64,000 bases of DNA from Arthrobacter sp. PGP41 (GTDB lineage: Bacteria; Actinomycetota; Actinomycetes; Actinomycetales; Micrococcaceae), in contig NZ_CP026514.1 in NCBI RefSeq assembly GCF_002953935.1, positions 434,001 to 498,000 on the forward strand, read 5' to 3'. Below are positions 1-7,745 of the stretch, one piece after another. The notes beneath the pieces were generated by a model. The model was not told where the DNA came from. It was given only the letters and a program-made list of their open reading frames with translations, and made no database searches. A program made the translations under genes and the position numbers. The stretch's first letter is position 1; each line of letters opens with the position of its first letter.

Positions 1-1
1 G

Positions 2-109
2 CCGGATTCCCTGTGCATTCACGGTGACACTCCGGGAGCCGTTGGGATGGCTGCCGCCGTCCGGACGGGGCTGGAGGCAGCCGGCGTGGAACTGGAGCCG
101 TTCGCCTAG
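2..109 (+). CDS. pxpA: 5-oxoprolinase subunit A (LamB/YcsF family), C-terminal end only
   Basis: Only the last 35 codons are inside the window, reading in frame from base 2 to the TAG at 107-109. The peptide contains [20 protein letters not shown], which matches the conserved C-terminal block of the PxpA/YcsF family. In that family PxpA works with PxpB and PxpC to open 5-oxoproline to glutamate at the expense of ATP. The fragment is too short to judge integrity. The gene converges on the DUF445 gene, and a long hairpin at 118-184 lies between them. Confidence 0.75.
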   Translation, partial: PDSLCIHGDTPGAVGMAAAVRTGLEAAGVELEPFA

Positions 110-117
110 GCCTGAAG

Positions 118-184
118 AGCAACGCGGGGTCACTTTTGGCCCGTGCGGGGCCGTTTATTGGGCGCTAAGTGACCTCGCGTTGCT
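118..184. terminator. Long palindrome between convergent genes (probable bidirectional terminator)
   Basis: Arms at 118-135 and 167-184 pair over 18 positions with one G-T wobble. A smaller GGCCC/GGGCC stem lies in the loop. It sits between the stop of pxpA and the stop of the DUF445 gene. The right arm region holds GCGCTAAGTG (162-171), a 10-mer also present in the palindrome at 35881-35942. Confidence 0.6.
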
Positions 185-201
185 TGGAAAAGGGCGATTG
201 C

Positions 202-1560
202 TCACCCAAATATCAGGTGCGCCACCGTAAAAATTGCCAACCCGGCAAGCGAGCCCACCACGGTGCCGTTGATCCGGATGAACTGCAGGTCCTTGCCCAC
301 CTGGAGTTCGATCTTTTGCGAGGTTTCCTGCGCATCCCAGCGGGCCACGGTATCGGTGATCACTCCGGCGATGTCGGAGCGGTACGTCCGCACCAGGTAG
401 CCGGCGGCATCGCCGATCCAGGTGTTCACTTTCCCGGCGAGCTCGGGTTCGCTGACCAGCCGGGAGCCGAAGTCGCGGACGGCAGCCTTGAACTTGATGG
501 TCAGTTCGCTCCCGGGATCATCCACCGCGCCCAGGAGGGCGTTCTTCACGGTGCCCCAGGTGCGGGAGGCGAGTTCGCGCACCTCGGGATCGCCGAGAAC
601 CTGGGCCTTGATGTCCTCGGCGCGGGCAATCATCGCCGGATCGTGCTGCAGGTCCTGCGCGAGGTCGTTCAGGTACTTGTCGATCGACTGCCGTACCTGG
701 TGGTTCGGGTCGGCCTGCACCGCGCGAACGAACTTGAGGATCTCCACATAGACCTTGTCGCCCACCAGTCCGTCTACGAACTGCGGCACCCATGTGGGGG
801 AGCGGTCGGACACCAGGTGGGTGACCGTATCGTGGTTGTCATCCACCCAGTCGGCGGCCCGGTCCACCAGCAGGTCCACCAGCTTGTGATGGTGCCCGTC
901 GTGGAAAATGCGCTCGGCCATCTTTCCCACGGGAGGTCCCCACGGCGGAGCCAGCAGGTGCTTGCGCACCATTCCCTCGATGACCGCCTGGACGTCGTCG
1001 TCGTTCAAAACCTTGAAAGTACCCCGGATCAGGGCGGCGCCTTCCTTGGCTACCCTGTCTGCGCCGCCCGGCGTGGCCAGCCATTCGCCGGCCCGGCGGG
1101 CAATGTTGACGCTGGCCAGCTTCTCCTGGACCACCTGCTCGGAGAGGAAGTTGGTCTCCACGAACTCGCCCAGCGAGGCGCCGATCTGGTCCTTCCGGCG
1201 CGGGATGATGGCTGTGTGCGGGATCTTGATGCCCATGGGGTACTTGAACAATGCGGTAACGGCGAACCAGTCAGCCAGCGCGCCCACCATGCCGCCCTCG
1301 GCTGCCGCCCGCACGTACTGCAGCCACGGATACTCCTTCTGCAGCGCGAAAGCGAAGACAAAAACCACCGCCATCACCACCAGCAGGCCCAGCGCCACCA
1401 GCTTCATCCTCCGCAGCGCTGCCGCCTTTTCGGCGTCGCCCGGGCTGAGGTGATGGACGACGGCGGCACGCGCCTTGGGGCGGCCCTTCGCGTGGGGCGG
1501 GGCGGAAGGCGTGGTCCCGGTGGGTGCTTCCCGGGTAGTTGGCTCAGAGTTCACCTGCAT
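202..1560 (-). CDS. DUF445 domain-containing membrane protein
   Basis: This 452-residue protein has the DUF445 signature near residues 75-125: a hydrophobic segment, then YPWLQYVRAAAEGG, GALADWFAVTALF and IIPRRKDQIG. It has a transmembrane helix near residues 53-72 and another at the C-terminus (GTVVGSLAGLAIFTVAHLIF), so the large central domain is held between two membrane anchors. The first 45 residues are polar and Pro/Ala rich. The molecular role of DUF445 proteins is not established. The gene diverges from the GDPD gene across 49 bases, so their promoters must be close or overlapping. It is full length for the family. Confidence 0.88.
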   Translation of the reverse strand: MQVNSEPTTREAPTGTTPSAPPHAKGRPKARAAVVHHLSPGDAEKAAALRRMKLVALGLLVVMAVVFVFAFALQKEYPWLQYVRAAAEGGMVGALADWFAVTALFKYPMGIKIPHTAIIPRRKDQIGASLGEFVETNFLSEQVVQEKLASVNIARRAGEWLATPGGADRVAKEGAALIRGTFKVLNDDDVQAVIEGMVRKHLLAPPWGPPVGKMAERIFHDGHHHKLVDLLVDRAADWVDDNHDTVTHLVSDRSPTWVPQFVDGLVGDKVYVEILKFVRAVQADPNHQVRQSIDKYLNDLAQDLQHDPAMIARAEDIKAQVLGDPEVRELASRTWGTVKNALLGAVDDPGSELTIKFKAAVRDFGSRLVSEPELAGKVNTWIGDAAGYLVRTYRSDIAGVITDTVARWDAQETSQKIELQVGKDLQFIRINGTVVGSLAGLAIFTVAHLIFG

Positions 1561-1609
1561 GTGCCAAGCCTAGCCCCGCGGTCCGCGCCGGGTCGGCTAC
1601 CGTGTCTCC

Positions 1610-2509
1610 ATGACCAGTGACGCATCAGGGCCGCAGCGGCCCTTGGTCTTTGCCCACCGCGGTTCCAGCGCCGCCTTCGCCGAACACACCCGTGCCGCCT
1701 ATCTGCAGGCACTGGCAGACGGCGCCGACGGCGTGGAGTGCGATGTCCACCTCACACGTGACCAGCACGTTGTCCTCCTGCACGACGCCAACCTGGACCG
1801 CACCTCGGACGGAACCGGCCCCGTGGCCGAACGCACGCTGCGGGAACTGAGGCACCTGGATTTCTCGTCGTGGAAGGGCGTGCGTATTCCCGAAATGTAC
1901 GGGGCGCGGTCCGAGCAGCTCATGACCCTGCCCGAACTGCTGGTGATCCTCCGGGGCGCCGGCCGGCCGGTGAAGCTGGCGATCGAACTCAAGCACCCCA
2001 GCCCGTACCAGCTCAAGCTCGAGGACCGGGTACTTGAGGTGCTGCGGGACGAGGGCTGGGATCCCCTGACCTCGTCGCTGGACAACGTGTCCGTCACGTT
2101 CATGAGTTTCAGCCCGGACTCGGTACGGCAGTTGCTCCGCTCGGTTCAGCCAAGGTTCATCTGCCAGCTGGTGGACGATGTGGACATCCGGGTAGTCCGC
2201 GCAGGGCTGGGCTTCGGGGTGATCACCGGCGGTGCAATTGCCAACCTGATGAAGGCCGCCCAGCTCGAAGGCGAGCGGATCCTGGACACCGGCGAGGCGG
2301 GCATGGCCGGGCCCGGAATCGAGTACGTGCGCCGGCATCCGGCGTCCGTCCAACGCTGGCTCGCCGCCGGCCGGCGCTTCCGGGTATGGACGGTGGATTC
2401 GGAACAGGACGTGGCGCTGTGCGCGCGGCTGGGCATCCAGGAGATCACCACCAACGTGCCGGCCCGAGTCCTCAGCCAGCTGCAGCTGGCCTCGCCGCAG
2501 GGACGGTAG
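1610..2509 (+). CDS. Glycerophosphodiester phosphodiesterase
   Basis: The 299-residue protein opens with the GDPD active-site pattern: FAHRGSSAAF with the catalytic HRG near residue 16, then GVECDVHLTRD with the metal-binding Glu/Asp pair, and LLHDANLDRTSDG. The C-terminal VWTVDSEQDVALCARLGIQEITTNVP is the usual TIM-barrel end. Such enzymes hydrolyse glycerophosphodiesters from phospholipid turnover to glycerol 3-phosphate and an alcohol. No signal peptide is visible, so it is probably cytoplasmic. It is divergent from the DUF445 gene. Its exact substrate cannot be told from sequence. Confidence 0.9.
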   Translation: MTSDASGPQRPLVFAHRGSSAAFAEHTRAAYLQALADGADGVECDVHLTRDQHVVLLHDANLDRTSDGTGPVAERTLRELRHLDFSSWKGVRIPEMYGARSEQLMTLPELLVILRGAGRPVKLAIELKHPSPYQLKLEDRVLEVLRDEGWDPLTSSLDNVSVTFMSFSPDSVRQLLRSVQPRFICQLVDDVDIRVVRAGLGFGVITGGAIANLMKAAQLEGERILDTGEAGMAGPGIEYVRRHPASVQRWLAAGRRFRVWTVDSEQDVALCARLGIQEITTNVPARVLSQLQLASPQGR

Positions 2510-2565
2510 TTCCCGCCGCCGGCACAGTTTCGGTGCATCCGGCGGTGCTGTGATTGAGTTGAACC

Positions 2566-3015
2566 ATGCCTTTTCCCCGCTCCGGCCGGGCCGTCCAACG
2601 CCTCTCCGCTGCAGCCATGAGCGCCCTGCTGCTGGCCAGCGCCGTAAAGCACTTCCGCGACCCCGGCTTCTACCGCCAGGTGGTGCCCGGATACCTGTGC
2701 CGTGACGACGGCGCTGCTGCCCCGCGGCCCTTCGCCCTCCTGTCGAGGGAGGAATGGATCGCGGTGAGCGGCCTGCTGGAGCTGGCAGCCGCCGTCGGAA
2801 TCCTGGTTCCCGGAACGCGAAAGGCAACCGCCACGGGCACCACCATGATGTTCGCTGCGTTCCTCGCGGGGCATGTCGACGCACTCCGCCGGGCTTACGG
2901 CCCGCAGGGAACCCGGGCGCAGCGGAAGGTGCATACTGTGCGGCTTCCGCTGCAGGCGCCGCTCATTGCGTGGGCCTGGAGCCTGCGGAAGCCCGCCGTG
3001 GGGGCGGGCCTGTGA
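2566..3015 (+). CDS. DoxX-like small membrane protein
   Basis: This 149-residue protein has three to four hydrophobic segments (about residues 12-25, 63-80, 90-107 and 125-140) in the spacing seen in DoxX/DUF4267-like proteins, with an N-terminal SAVKHFRDPGFYRQVVP stretch and a central LLELAAAVGILVPGTRK. Its function is unknown. The last codon overlaps the GTG start of azlC (GTGA at 3012-3015), so the three genes from here to 4120 are probably co-translated. The family assignment is moderate. Confidence 0.7.
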   Translation: MPFPRSGRAVQRLSAAAMSALLLASAVKHFRDPGFYRQVVPGYLCRDDGAAAPRPFALLSREEWIAVSGLLELAAAVGILVPGTRKATATGTTMMFAAFLAGHVDALRRAYGPQGTRAQRKVHTVRLPLQAPLIAWAWSLRKPAVGAGL

Positions 3016-3812
3016 CGCTGCTGGCATCGCCGGCAGTGCGGATGGGCATCTCCATCAGTATCGCCACCGGCCTGTACGGCGTCTCCTTCGGCGCGCTATC
3101 CGTCACATCTGGACTCAACTTCTGGCAAACCATGGCCTTGAGCCTGCTCCTGTTTAGCGGCGGCTCGCAGTTCGCCTTCATCGGTGTGGTGGCAGGCGGC
3201 GGTTCCGGCATCGCCGCCATGAGCGCTGCCACCCTCCTGGGAATGCGCAACGGGATTTACGGCATGCAGCTCAACGCCCTCCTGCACCCCACGGGCTGGC
3301 GCAAATATGTTGCTGCCCAGCTGACCATCGATGAATCCACGGCCACAAGCTCCGGCCAGGCGGACCCCGCTGAACAGCGCCGCGGGTTCTGGGCGGCCGG
3401 GATCGGCATCTACGTGCTATGGAACCTGTTCACCGCCGTCGGTGCGCTCGCCGGCAGCGGCCTGGGCGATCCAAAACAGTGGGGGCTGGACGGCGCAGCG
3501 GTGGCTGCCTTCCTTGGCCTGCTGTGGCCGCGGCTCAAAGGACGCGAGCCGGTTGCAATCGCCGTTGTCTGCGCCGTGGCCACAGTGGCAGCCGTTCCCT
3601 TTGTCCCCGCCGGCGTGCCAATCCTCGTGGCGGCCGTGGTGGCTGCCGTGATCGGCTGGTTCAGCCACGGCCGCAGCGATGAAGGCCTGGAACCGGATGT
3701 TGACCCCTACCGGGAGCACCGCCGGCATGGCGGTACAAGCAGCAGCCCCTTCGCAGGCCCGGAGGAAGGCCGGGCCCGCGCGAAGGACACCGGACAAGGG
3801 ACAGCAGAATGA
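3012..3812 (+). CDS. azlC: AzlC family branched-chain amino acid exporter subunit
   Basis: The GTG at 3012 overlaps the upstream TGA and gives a 266-residue protein beginning VTLLASPAVRMGISISIATG. The N-terminal region (GVSFGALSVTSGLNFWQTM, LLFSGGSQFAFIGVV) and MRNGIYGMQLNALL are typical of AzlC. About seven membrane segments are visible. An in-frame reading extends upstream to 2754 but overlaps the DoxX-like gene, so I reject the longer start. AzlC pairs with AzlD to export branched-chain amino acids in characterised systems, and azlD follows with a 4-base overlap. The C-terminal 45 residues are polar and likely cytoplasmic. Confidence 0.88.
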   Translation: MTLLASPAVRMGISISIATGLYGVSFGALSVTSGLNFWQTMALSLLLFSGGSQFAFIGVVAGGGSGIAAMSAATLLGMRNGIYGMQLNALLHPTGWRKYVAAQLTIDESTATSSGQADPAEQRRGFWAAGIGIYVLWNLFTAVGALAGSGLGDPKQWGLDGAAVAAFLGLLWPRLKGREPVAIAVVCAVATVAAVPFVPAGVPILVAAVVAAVIGWFSHGRSDEGLEPDVDPYREHRRHGGTSSSPFAGPEEGRARAKDTGQGTAE

Positions 3813-4120
3813 GTCTCTGGATCTGGCTTCTGATAGCCTGCGCCCTGGCCTACGCGTGGAAGCTGGTGGGCTACTTTGTCCCGGCCCGGCTGCTCGAGGA
3901 TCCGAGGATGTCCCGCGTGGCCGGGACCATGACGATCGGATTGCTGGCGTCCCTCACGGTGGTGAACACTTTCGCAACGGGCCAGTTGCTGGTTGCTGAC
4001 GCCAGGCTGGGAGCGCTCGCGGCTGCCGCCATAGCCCTGGCGCTTCGGGCGCCGTTCCTGGTGGTGGTGCTGGCCGGAGCGGGCACGGCTGCGCTCTTGA
4101 GGATCCTCGGCTGGAATTGA
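3809..4120 (+). CDS. azlD: AzlD domain-containing protein
   Basis: The 103-residue protein has four hydrophobic helices and the AzlD layout: WIWLLIACALAYAWKLVGYFVP at the N-terminus, a polar MSRVAGTMTIGLL stretch and a C-terminal LRAPFLVVVLAGAGTAALLR. The start ATG overlaps the azlC stop as ATGA. It is the small partner of AzlC in branched-chain amino acid efflux. Its specificity in this organism is unproven. Confidence 0.88.
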   Translation: MSLWIWLLIACALAYAWKLVGYFVPARLLEDPRMSRVAGTMTIGLLASLTVVNTFATGQLLVADARLGALAAAAIALALRAPFLVVVLAGAGTAALLRILGWN

Positions 4121-4154
4121 GCGGGCGTCCAATGGGTGCTTATGTTTCGATGTG

Positions 4155-4165
4155 GTGAAGATCAC
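4155..4165. promoter_or_regulatory. GTGA-N3-TCAC dyad, candidate operator
   Basis: GTGAAGATCAC lies 68 nt upstream of the small gene at 4233. A second dyad of the same form lies upstream of the gene at 39527. A candidate -10 (TACTAT) lies downstream near 4190. The bound regulator, if any, is unknown. Confidence 0.25.
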
Positions 4166-4232
4166 TCACGATGTCGATTCCCGGTTGTACTATGAGAGCG
4201 GCTATGCAGTTGGCCATGGGATCTTCATATGA

Positions 4233-4496
4233 ATGGCGGCCATGGAAAATCAGCTGCACGCGGCCGGGGAAAGAGCCGGGCGTCCTCACCATAAAAACGT
4301 TCGACGACGGGCTGGACTGCCTGCCAAACGCTTCTTCACGCGCTATGCCGGCTTGGCGGACGTTCCGGCCGAGGACCTGGAGTCCCTCTCCCGGAGCCTG
4401 TGGAAGTCCTTTGACCTGGATCCCGCATCCCAGATTCCGGCCCTGCAGGCACTGGTGCGCCAGGAGCTTCGGGGCAGGGGAGATCCCGCTGACTAG
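4233..4496 (+). CDS. Small conserved-looking hypothetical protein (87 aa)
   Basis: I do not recognise a characterised family. The protein has a basic N-terminal third (RRRAGLPAKRFFTRYAGL), then an acidic helical part (DVPAEDLESLSRSLWKSFDLDP) and a C-terminal helix (IPALQALVRQELRGRGD). The amphipathic pattern and codon usage look like a real small protein. The ATG at 4242 is an equally possible start and gives 84 residues; neither has a strong ribosome binding site. Confidence 0.55.
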   Translation: MAAMENQLHAAGERAGRPHHKNVRRRAGLPAKRFFTRYAGLADVPAEDLESLSRSLWKSFDLDPASQIPALQALVRQELRGRGDPAD

Positions 4497-4578
4497 CAGG
4501 CCGTGACCCTTGGAGCCCGTCTATGGTGGGCTGGAACGGGGCCGCACTCCACTGCGGCGGCCAGAAAGAGGAACCGAC

Positions 4579-4935
4579 ATGAATGACGACATGAACGATC
4601 AGGCACGTCCGGAGCAGCCGGAACATGGCCGAGGTGCTGAAAGCGGCGCAGCCCGGGATGCCGCTTCCCGGGACACTGATTCCCGGGACACTGTTTCCCG
4701 GGACCCCGCTGCCCAGGAGGCCGCGAAGAAGACCGCCGCTAAGACAGGTTCCGAAGCGCCCGCACCGGAACGGCACGGGAAGCCGCGGCAGGGCTACCTT
4801 GACCCAAGCGGCTCCGAAGGTTCCAGGGAGCTGCGCGATACGGCCCGCCGCCGCCGGGACGCGGAGGAAAAGCTGCAGCAGCACCTGATCGAAGCCAAGG
4901 GGCACGTTCCCAACGAACACCGCGGGCATCACTGA
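4579..4935 (+). CDS. Hydrophilic repeat-containing hypothetical protein (118 aa)
   Basis: The ATG at 4579 follows an AAAGAGGA ribosome binding site. The protein is highly charged, has no hydrophobic segment and is probably largely disordered. Residues 25-44 are four in-frame pentapeptide units (ARDAA, SRDTD, SRDTV, SRDPA) encoded by a 15-bp tandem repeat at 4651-4710. The C-terminal half (LRDTARRRRDAEEKLQQHLIE) is a likely helix. No family recognised. Confidence 0.6.
   Translation: MNDDMNDQARPEQPEHGRGAESGAARDAASRDTDSRDTVSRDPAAQEAAKKTAAKTGSEAPAPERHGKPRQGYLDPSGSEGSRELRDTARRRRDAEEKLQQHLIEAKGHVPNEHRGHH
4651..4710 (+). repeat. Four 15-bp in-frame tandem repeats
   Basis: The units are about TCCCGGGACACTGAT, with the first (4651-4665) and last (4696-4710) diverged. 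They are in frame with the 118-aa hypothetical gene and encode (S/A)RDxx pentapeptides, so changes in copy number would keep the frame. Confidence 0.75.
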
Positions 4936-4944
4936 GGCGTCAGG

Positions 4945-5169
4945 CTAGGCCACTCCGTGGGCTTCGCCGTCGGGCGAACCGGCCCGGCGGCTGCATTCTT
5001 CGACAGCCATTTCATACCAGGTTTCCACCCCAAATTCGGGCTCGGGCGTGTCCAGGTTCTGGTAGAGGGCATCCAGCAAGTGTGCCAGTTCTTCCGCGGT
5101 CATCGTGGGGAGGATTTCCTCCGGCCCGCGGGGATCATTGAGGTAAAGGTTCAGCTTTGAGCTGTTCAT
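4945..5169 (-). CDS. Small acidic hypothetical protein (74 aa)
   Basis: The ATG at 5169 gives a product starting MNSSKLNLYLNDPRGPEEIL; an in-frame GTG at 5220 would add 17 residues. The body is acidic with TAEELAHLLDALYQNLDTP and WYEMAVEECSRRAG, which reads like a helical adaptor-type protein. No family recognised. It converges on the 118-aa gene with a 9-base gap. The start is uncertain because neither candidate has a good ribosome binding site. Confidence 0.55.
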   Translation of the reverse strand: MNSSKLNLYLNDPRGPEEILPTMTAEELAHLLDALYQNLDTPEPEFGVETWYEMAVEECSRRAGSPDGEAHGVA

Positions 5170-5317
5170 CTTAGTGCGGCCGTTGCCCGGGGGAGGTACT
5201 CGGATTGCTGCATGGGTCACTCCATATCAAGACACAGAGGGCTGGCTGCGTAACCCTTCCTGAAGTCTAGTGGCACCCTCGGGACGCCCACAATGGGGCT
5301 TGCCGTTCAGGGGAGTG

Positions 5318-5953
5318 CTAGCCCAGCTGGGGCTCCGCCAGGGGAGAAGGCGGGACTGGTACATGCGCCGGAAGCGGCCGGGCCGGCCGGGACGTGCGGA
5401 TGGCGTCCTCAATGAGGGCAAGCGGGCGGCGCCAGGCATCGGACCCGGGCTCCATGGTGTCCACCACGCCAATGAGCATAGCGAGCAGCCGGAACATGTC
5501 AGTCATGGAGATGTCCCTCCGCAGGCTTCCCTGGCCCTGCCCGCGCACCAGCAACACGCTGATTGATTCCATGAGGGAGCCCGTAATGCCGGTCAGGAGC
5601 TCACGGCGGCCCGCGACGGCGCCCAGCAGGTTGGCATCGGCGCTGGCAGCAGCCATCAGGGCCTCGAGGACCCGCAGCAGTCCGGCGGTCGCGTCGATAT
5701 CCGCCAGGGCGTCGTCGATCACGGGGTCCACTGTCAGGCGCAGCTGCCGGTTGAGCGCGGCGAGGACCAGCTCTTCCTTGTCAGCGAAGTTCCGGAAGAG
5801 GGTAGCGGGGCCTACTCCCGCCGTTGCCGCGATGGTCTGCAGCGGTACTTCCGGGCCAAACTCGCGGAAGCACTGGCGCGCCGCTGTGATGATCTTGTCC
5901 ACGTTCCGCGCTGCGTCGGCGCGGAGCGGCTTGCGGACGACTGCGAGGCTCAT
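5318..5953 (-). CDS. TetR/AcrR family transcriptional regulator
   Basis: The 211-residue protein has an N-terminal helix-turn-helix at residues 15-60: NVDKIITAARQCFREFG, then PLQTIAATAGVGPATLFRNF and the family-typical ADKEELVLAAL. The rest is an all-helical ligand-binding domain with a Pro-rich C-terminus. The ligand is unknown. It is divergent from the thiamine-binding-like gene at 6075 across about 120 bases, so it may control itself or that gene. Confidence 0.88.
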   Translation of the reverse strand: MSLAVVRKPLRADAARNVDKIITAARQCFREFGPEVPLQTIAATAGVGPATLFRNFADKEELVLAALNRQLRLTVDPVIDDALADIDATAGLLRVLEALMAAASADANLLGAVAGRRELLTGITGSLMESISVLLVRGQGQGSLRRDISMTDMFRLLAMLIGVVDTMEPGSDAWRRPLALIEDAIRTSRPARPLPAHVPVPPSPLAEPQLG

Positions 5954-6074
5954 GCGAAAAGGTTAGCAATGGAGCTTTCGGCGTTCACTGTTACTGGAGG
6001 GTAGTGGGTTATGTGACGCTCCAGGCCGCTCGTTCCCCCTGCAGGCCCCGAAGGCCGCATGGCACACTGGCACC

Positions 6075-6398
6075 ATGTTGCTTGCGTTTTCAGTTGCCCC
6101 CTCCGGCACGCCCAGCGAAGGTTCCCGTCCCTCCGATGCTTCAGTGCACGACGCCGTTGCGGCCGCCGTCAGGATCGTCCGGGAATCGGGGCTTCCCAAC
6201 AAAACGGATTCGATGTTCACGACCATCGAAGGCGAATGGGACGAAGTTTTCGATGTAGTGAAGCGGGCCACCGAGGCGGTGGGGCGGTACGGAAGCAGGG
6301 TGTCCCTGGTCATCAAGGCCGATATCCGGCCCGGCTACACCGGTGAGCTGACGGCAAAAGTGGACCGCCTGGAAGAAGCGCTCGCTGACGGTTCCTGA
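6075..6398 (+). CDS. Thiamine-binding protein (MTH1187/YqgV, UPF0045 family)
   Basis: The 107-residue protein matches the small ferredoxin-like MTH1187/YkoF-type fold: FSVAPSGTPSEG at the start, AVAAAVRIVRESGLPNKTDSMFTTIEGEWDEVFDVVKRA in the middle and SLVIKADIRPGYTGELTAKV at the end. Members form oligomers and several bind thiamine or its pyrimidine moiety; the physiological role is not settled. No TPP riboswitch is visible upstream. Confidence 0.8.
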   Translation: MLLAFSVAPSGTPSEGSRPSDASVHDAVAAAVRIVRESGLPNKTDSMFTTIEGEWDEVFDVVKRATEAVGRYGSRVSLVIKADIRPGYTGELTAKVDRLEEALADGS

Positions 6399-6469
6399 CC
6401 CGCGGCGGCCGCATCCGCCGTCGGCCTTTTGCTCTGGACCCCGACGCTGGCCCGTGCCAGACTGTGGCA

Positions 6470-7147
6470 ATGTTCGAGCACAAGCCCCGGCCAGAGTGGA
6501 TTGCGGCTGAAGAATACCTGTCCGACGTCGTCGTCCGTCCGGATTCCGCCCTGCAGCAGGCCATTCGCTCCGCCGAAGAGGCCGGCATGCCCGCCATCGA
6601 AGTGGCTCCCAACGCCGGAAAGCTGCTCAAGCTCCTGGTCCAGATCTCCGGGGCCCGCCGCGTGCTCGAAATCGGCACCCTTGCCGGCTTCAGTACCATT
6701 TGGATGGGCCGGGGCCTTCCCGACGGCGGTACCCTGGTCACCTGCGAGTTCCTGCCCAAGCATGCAGAGGTTGCGTGGGCCAACATCGACGCCGCCGGCC
6801 TGGGGGAAAAAGTGGAGATCCGGCTGGGACCTGCGCTGGAAACACTGGCCGCACTTGAGGAAGAAGCCCGGGAACCATTCGACTTCATCTTCATCGATGC
6901 GGACAAGGAGAACAACAGCCGCTACCTGGACTGGGCCGTCCGGCTGGGCCGGTCCGGGGCCACGGTGGTGCTGGACAATACCGTGTGGGAGGGGGCCATC
7001 CTTGACCCCGGAATGGACCCGGTCAATGCGCCTGGAATCATCGAGGCGCTGAAACTCCTTGGCGAGCATCCCCGGCTCGATGCCACTGTTATCCAGACCG
7101 TGGGCTCGAAAGGCTGGGACGGATTCGCGCTGGCCCGCATCCGGTAG
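6470..7147 (+). CDS. SAM-dependent O-methyltransferase (family 3, CCoAOMT-like)
   Basis: The ATG at 6470 gives 225 residues; a GTG two codons upstream is less likely. The class I SAM motif RRVLEIGTLAGFSTIWMGRGL is near residues 65-85, with VTCEFLPKHAEVA (motif post-I), FDFIFIDADKENN (metal and catalytic region) and VVLDNTVWEGAIL typical of bacterial catechol-type O-methyltransferases. It probably methylates a vicinal dihydroxy aromatic in a divalent-metal-dependent way. The substrate is unknown. It stands alone, upstream of the dps-like operon. Confidence 0.88.
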   Translation: MFEHKPRPEWIAAEEYLSDVVVRPDSALQQAIRSAEEAGMPAIEVAPNAGKLLKLLVQISGARRVLEIGTLAGFSTIWMGRGLPDGGTLVTCEFLPKHAEVAWANIDAAGLGEKVEIRLGPALETLAALEEEAREPFDFIFIDADKENNSRYLDWAVRLGRSGATVVLDNTVWEGAILDPGMDPVNAPGIIEALKLLGEHPRLDATVIQTVGSKGWDGFALARIR

Positions 7148-7183
7148 GGTGTACTCCTTTTGCCGCGCTCGCCGCCGGAACTG

Positions 7184-7197
7184 CTAAGTATGCTTAG
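7184..7197. promoter_or_regulatory. TAAG-N4-CTTA dyad upstream of the dps-like operon
   Basis: CTAAGTATGCTTAG has 5-bp inverted arms around TATG and ends 55 nt before the dps-like start codon. Related elements lie at 15503-15514 and 17405-17418 upstream of other stress-type genes. It could be an operator or part of an alternative-sigma promoter. Confidence 0.4.
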
Positions 7198-7251
7198 AAT
7201 GAATTTTCGGCTGGAGTTCGGCCGGACAGAGAGCAGCAGCGGAGGAAACTG

Positions 7252-7731
7252 ATGAAAGCGTCACCCACCCTGGCCGGCAATCTGCAGACGGTGCTTACCG
7301 ACCTCATCGAGCTGCACCTGCAGGGAAAGCAAGCCCACTGGAACGTTGTGGGCACGAATTTCCGAGACCTGCACCTGCAGCTTGACGAGATTATTGCCGC
7401 TGCCCGGCTCTTCGCCGACCAGGCCGCTGAACGCATGCGCGCCCTGCACGCCCTTCCGGATGGCCGCAGCAGCACTGTCTCAGCCGGCAGCCGGCTGGAC
7501 GAATTTCCTGAAGGGCTGACCTCCACGAAGGAGACCGTCAAGCTCATCACGGCCAGGCTGGAGCGTACGGTCCAGACCATGCGGGATGTCCATGATGAAG
7601 TGGACGAGGAGGATCCCACCAGCGCGGACCTGCTCCACGCGGCCATCGAGCGGCTGGAGCAGCTTGCGTGGATGGTCAACGCCGAGACCATGGCGGCTAC
7701 TGCATCCGTCACCGAGCCGGCAGGCAAATAG
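7252..7731 (+). CDS. dps: Dps family ferritin-like protein
   Basis: The 159-residue protein has the Dps core: LQTVLTDLIELHLQGKQAHWNVVGTNF with the ferroxidase His and FRDLHLQLDEIIAAARLFADQAAERM with the Asp/Glu ligands, then a C-terminal helix DLLHAAIERLEQLAWMVNAE. Dps proteins form dodecamers that oxidise and store iron and protect DNA. It is the first gene of a four-gene unit: the next start codon is 14 bases downstream and the following two genes overlap. A GGAGGAAACTG ribosome binding site precedes the ATG. Confidence 0.88.
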   Translation: MKASPTLAGNLQTVLTDLIELHLQGKQAHWNVVGTNFRDLHLQLDEIIAAARLFADQAAERMRALHALPDGRSSTVSAGSRLDEFPEGLTSTKETVKLITARLERTVQTMRDVHDEVDEEDPTSADLLHAAIERLEQLAWMVNAETMAATASVTEPAGK

Positions 7732-7745
7732 GCGCCGCCGCCCCG

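Noticed and set aside
1625..2884. Long minus-strand open frame (419 codons) opposite the glycerophosphodiesterase
   Set aside because: It lies antisense to a clear GDPD gene and a DoxX-like gene, its product is Arg/Gly/Pro-rich without motifs, and such frames are common in high-GC DNA.
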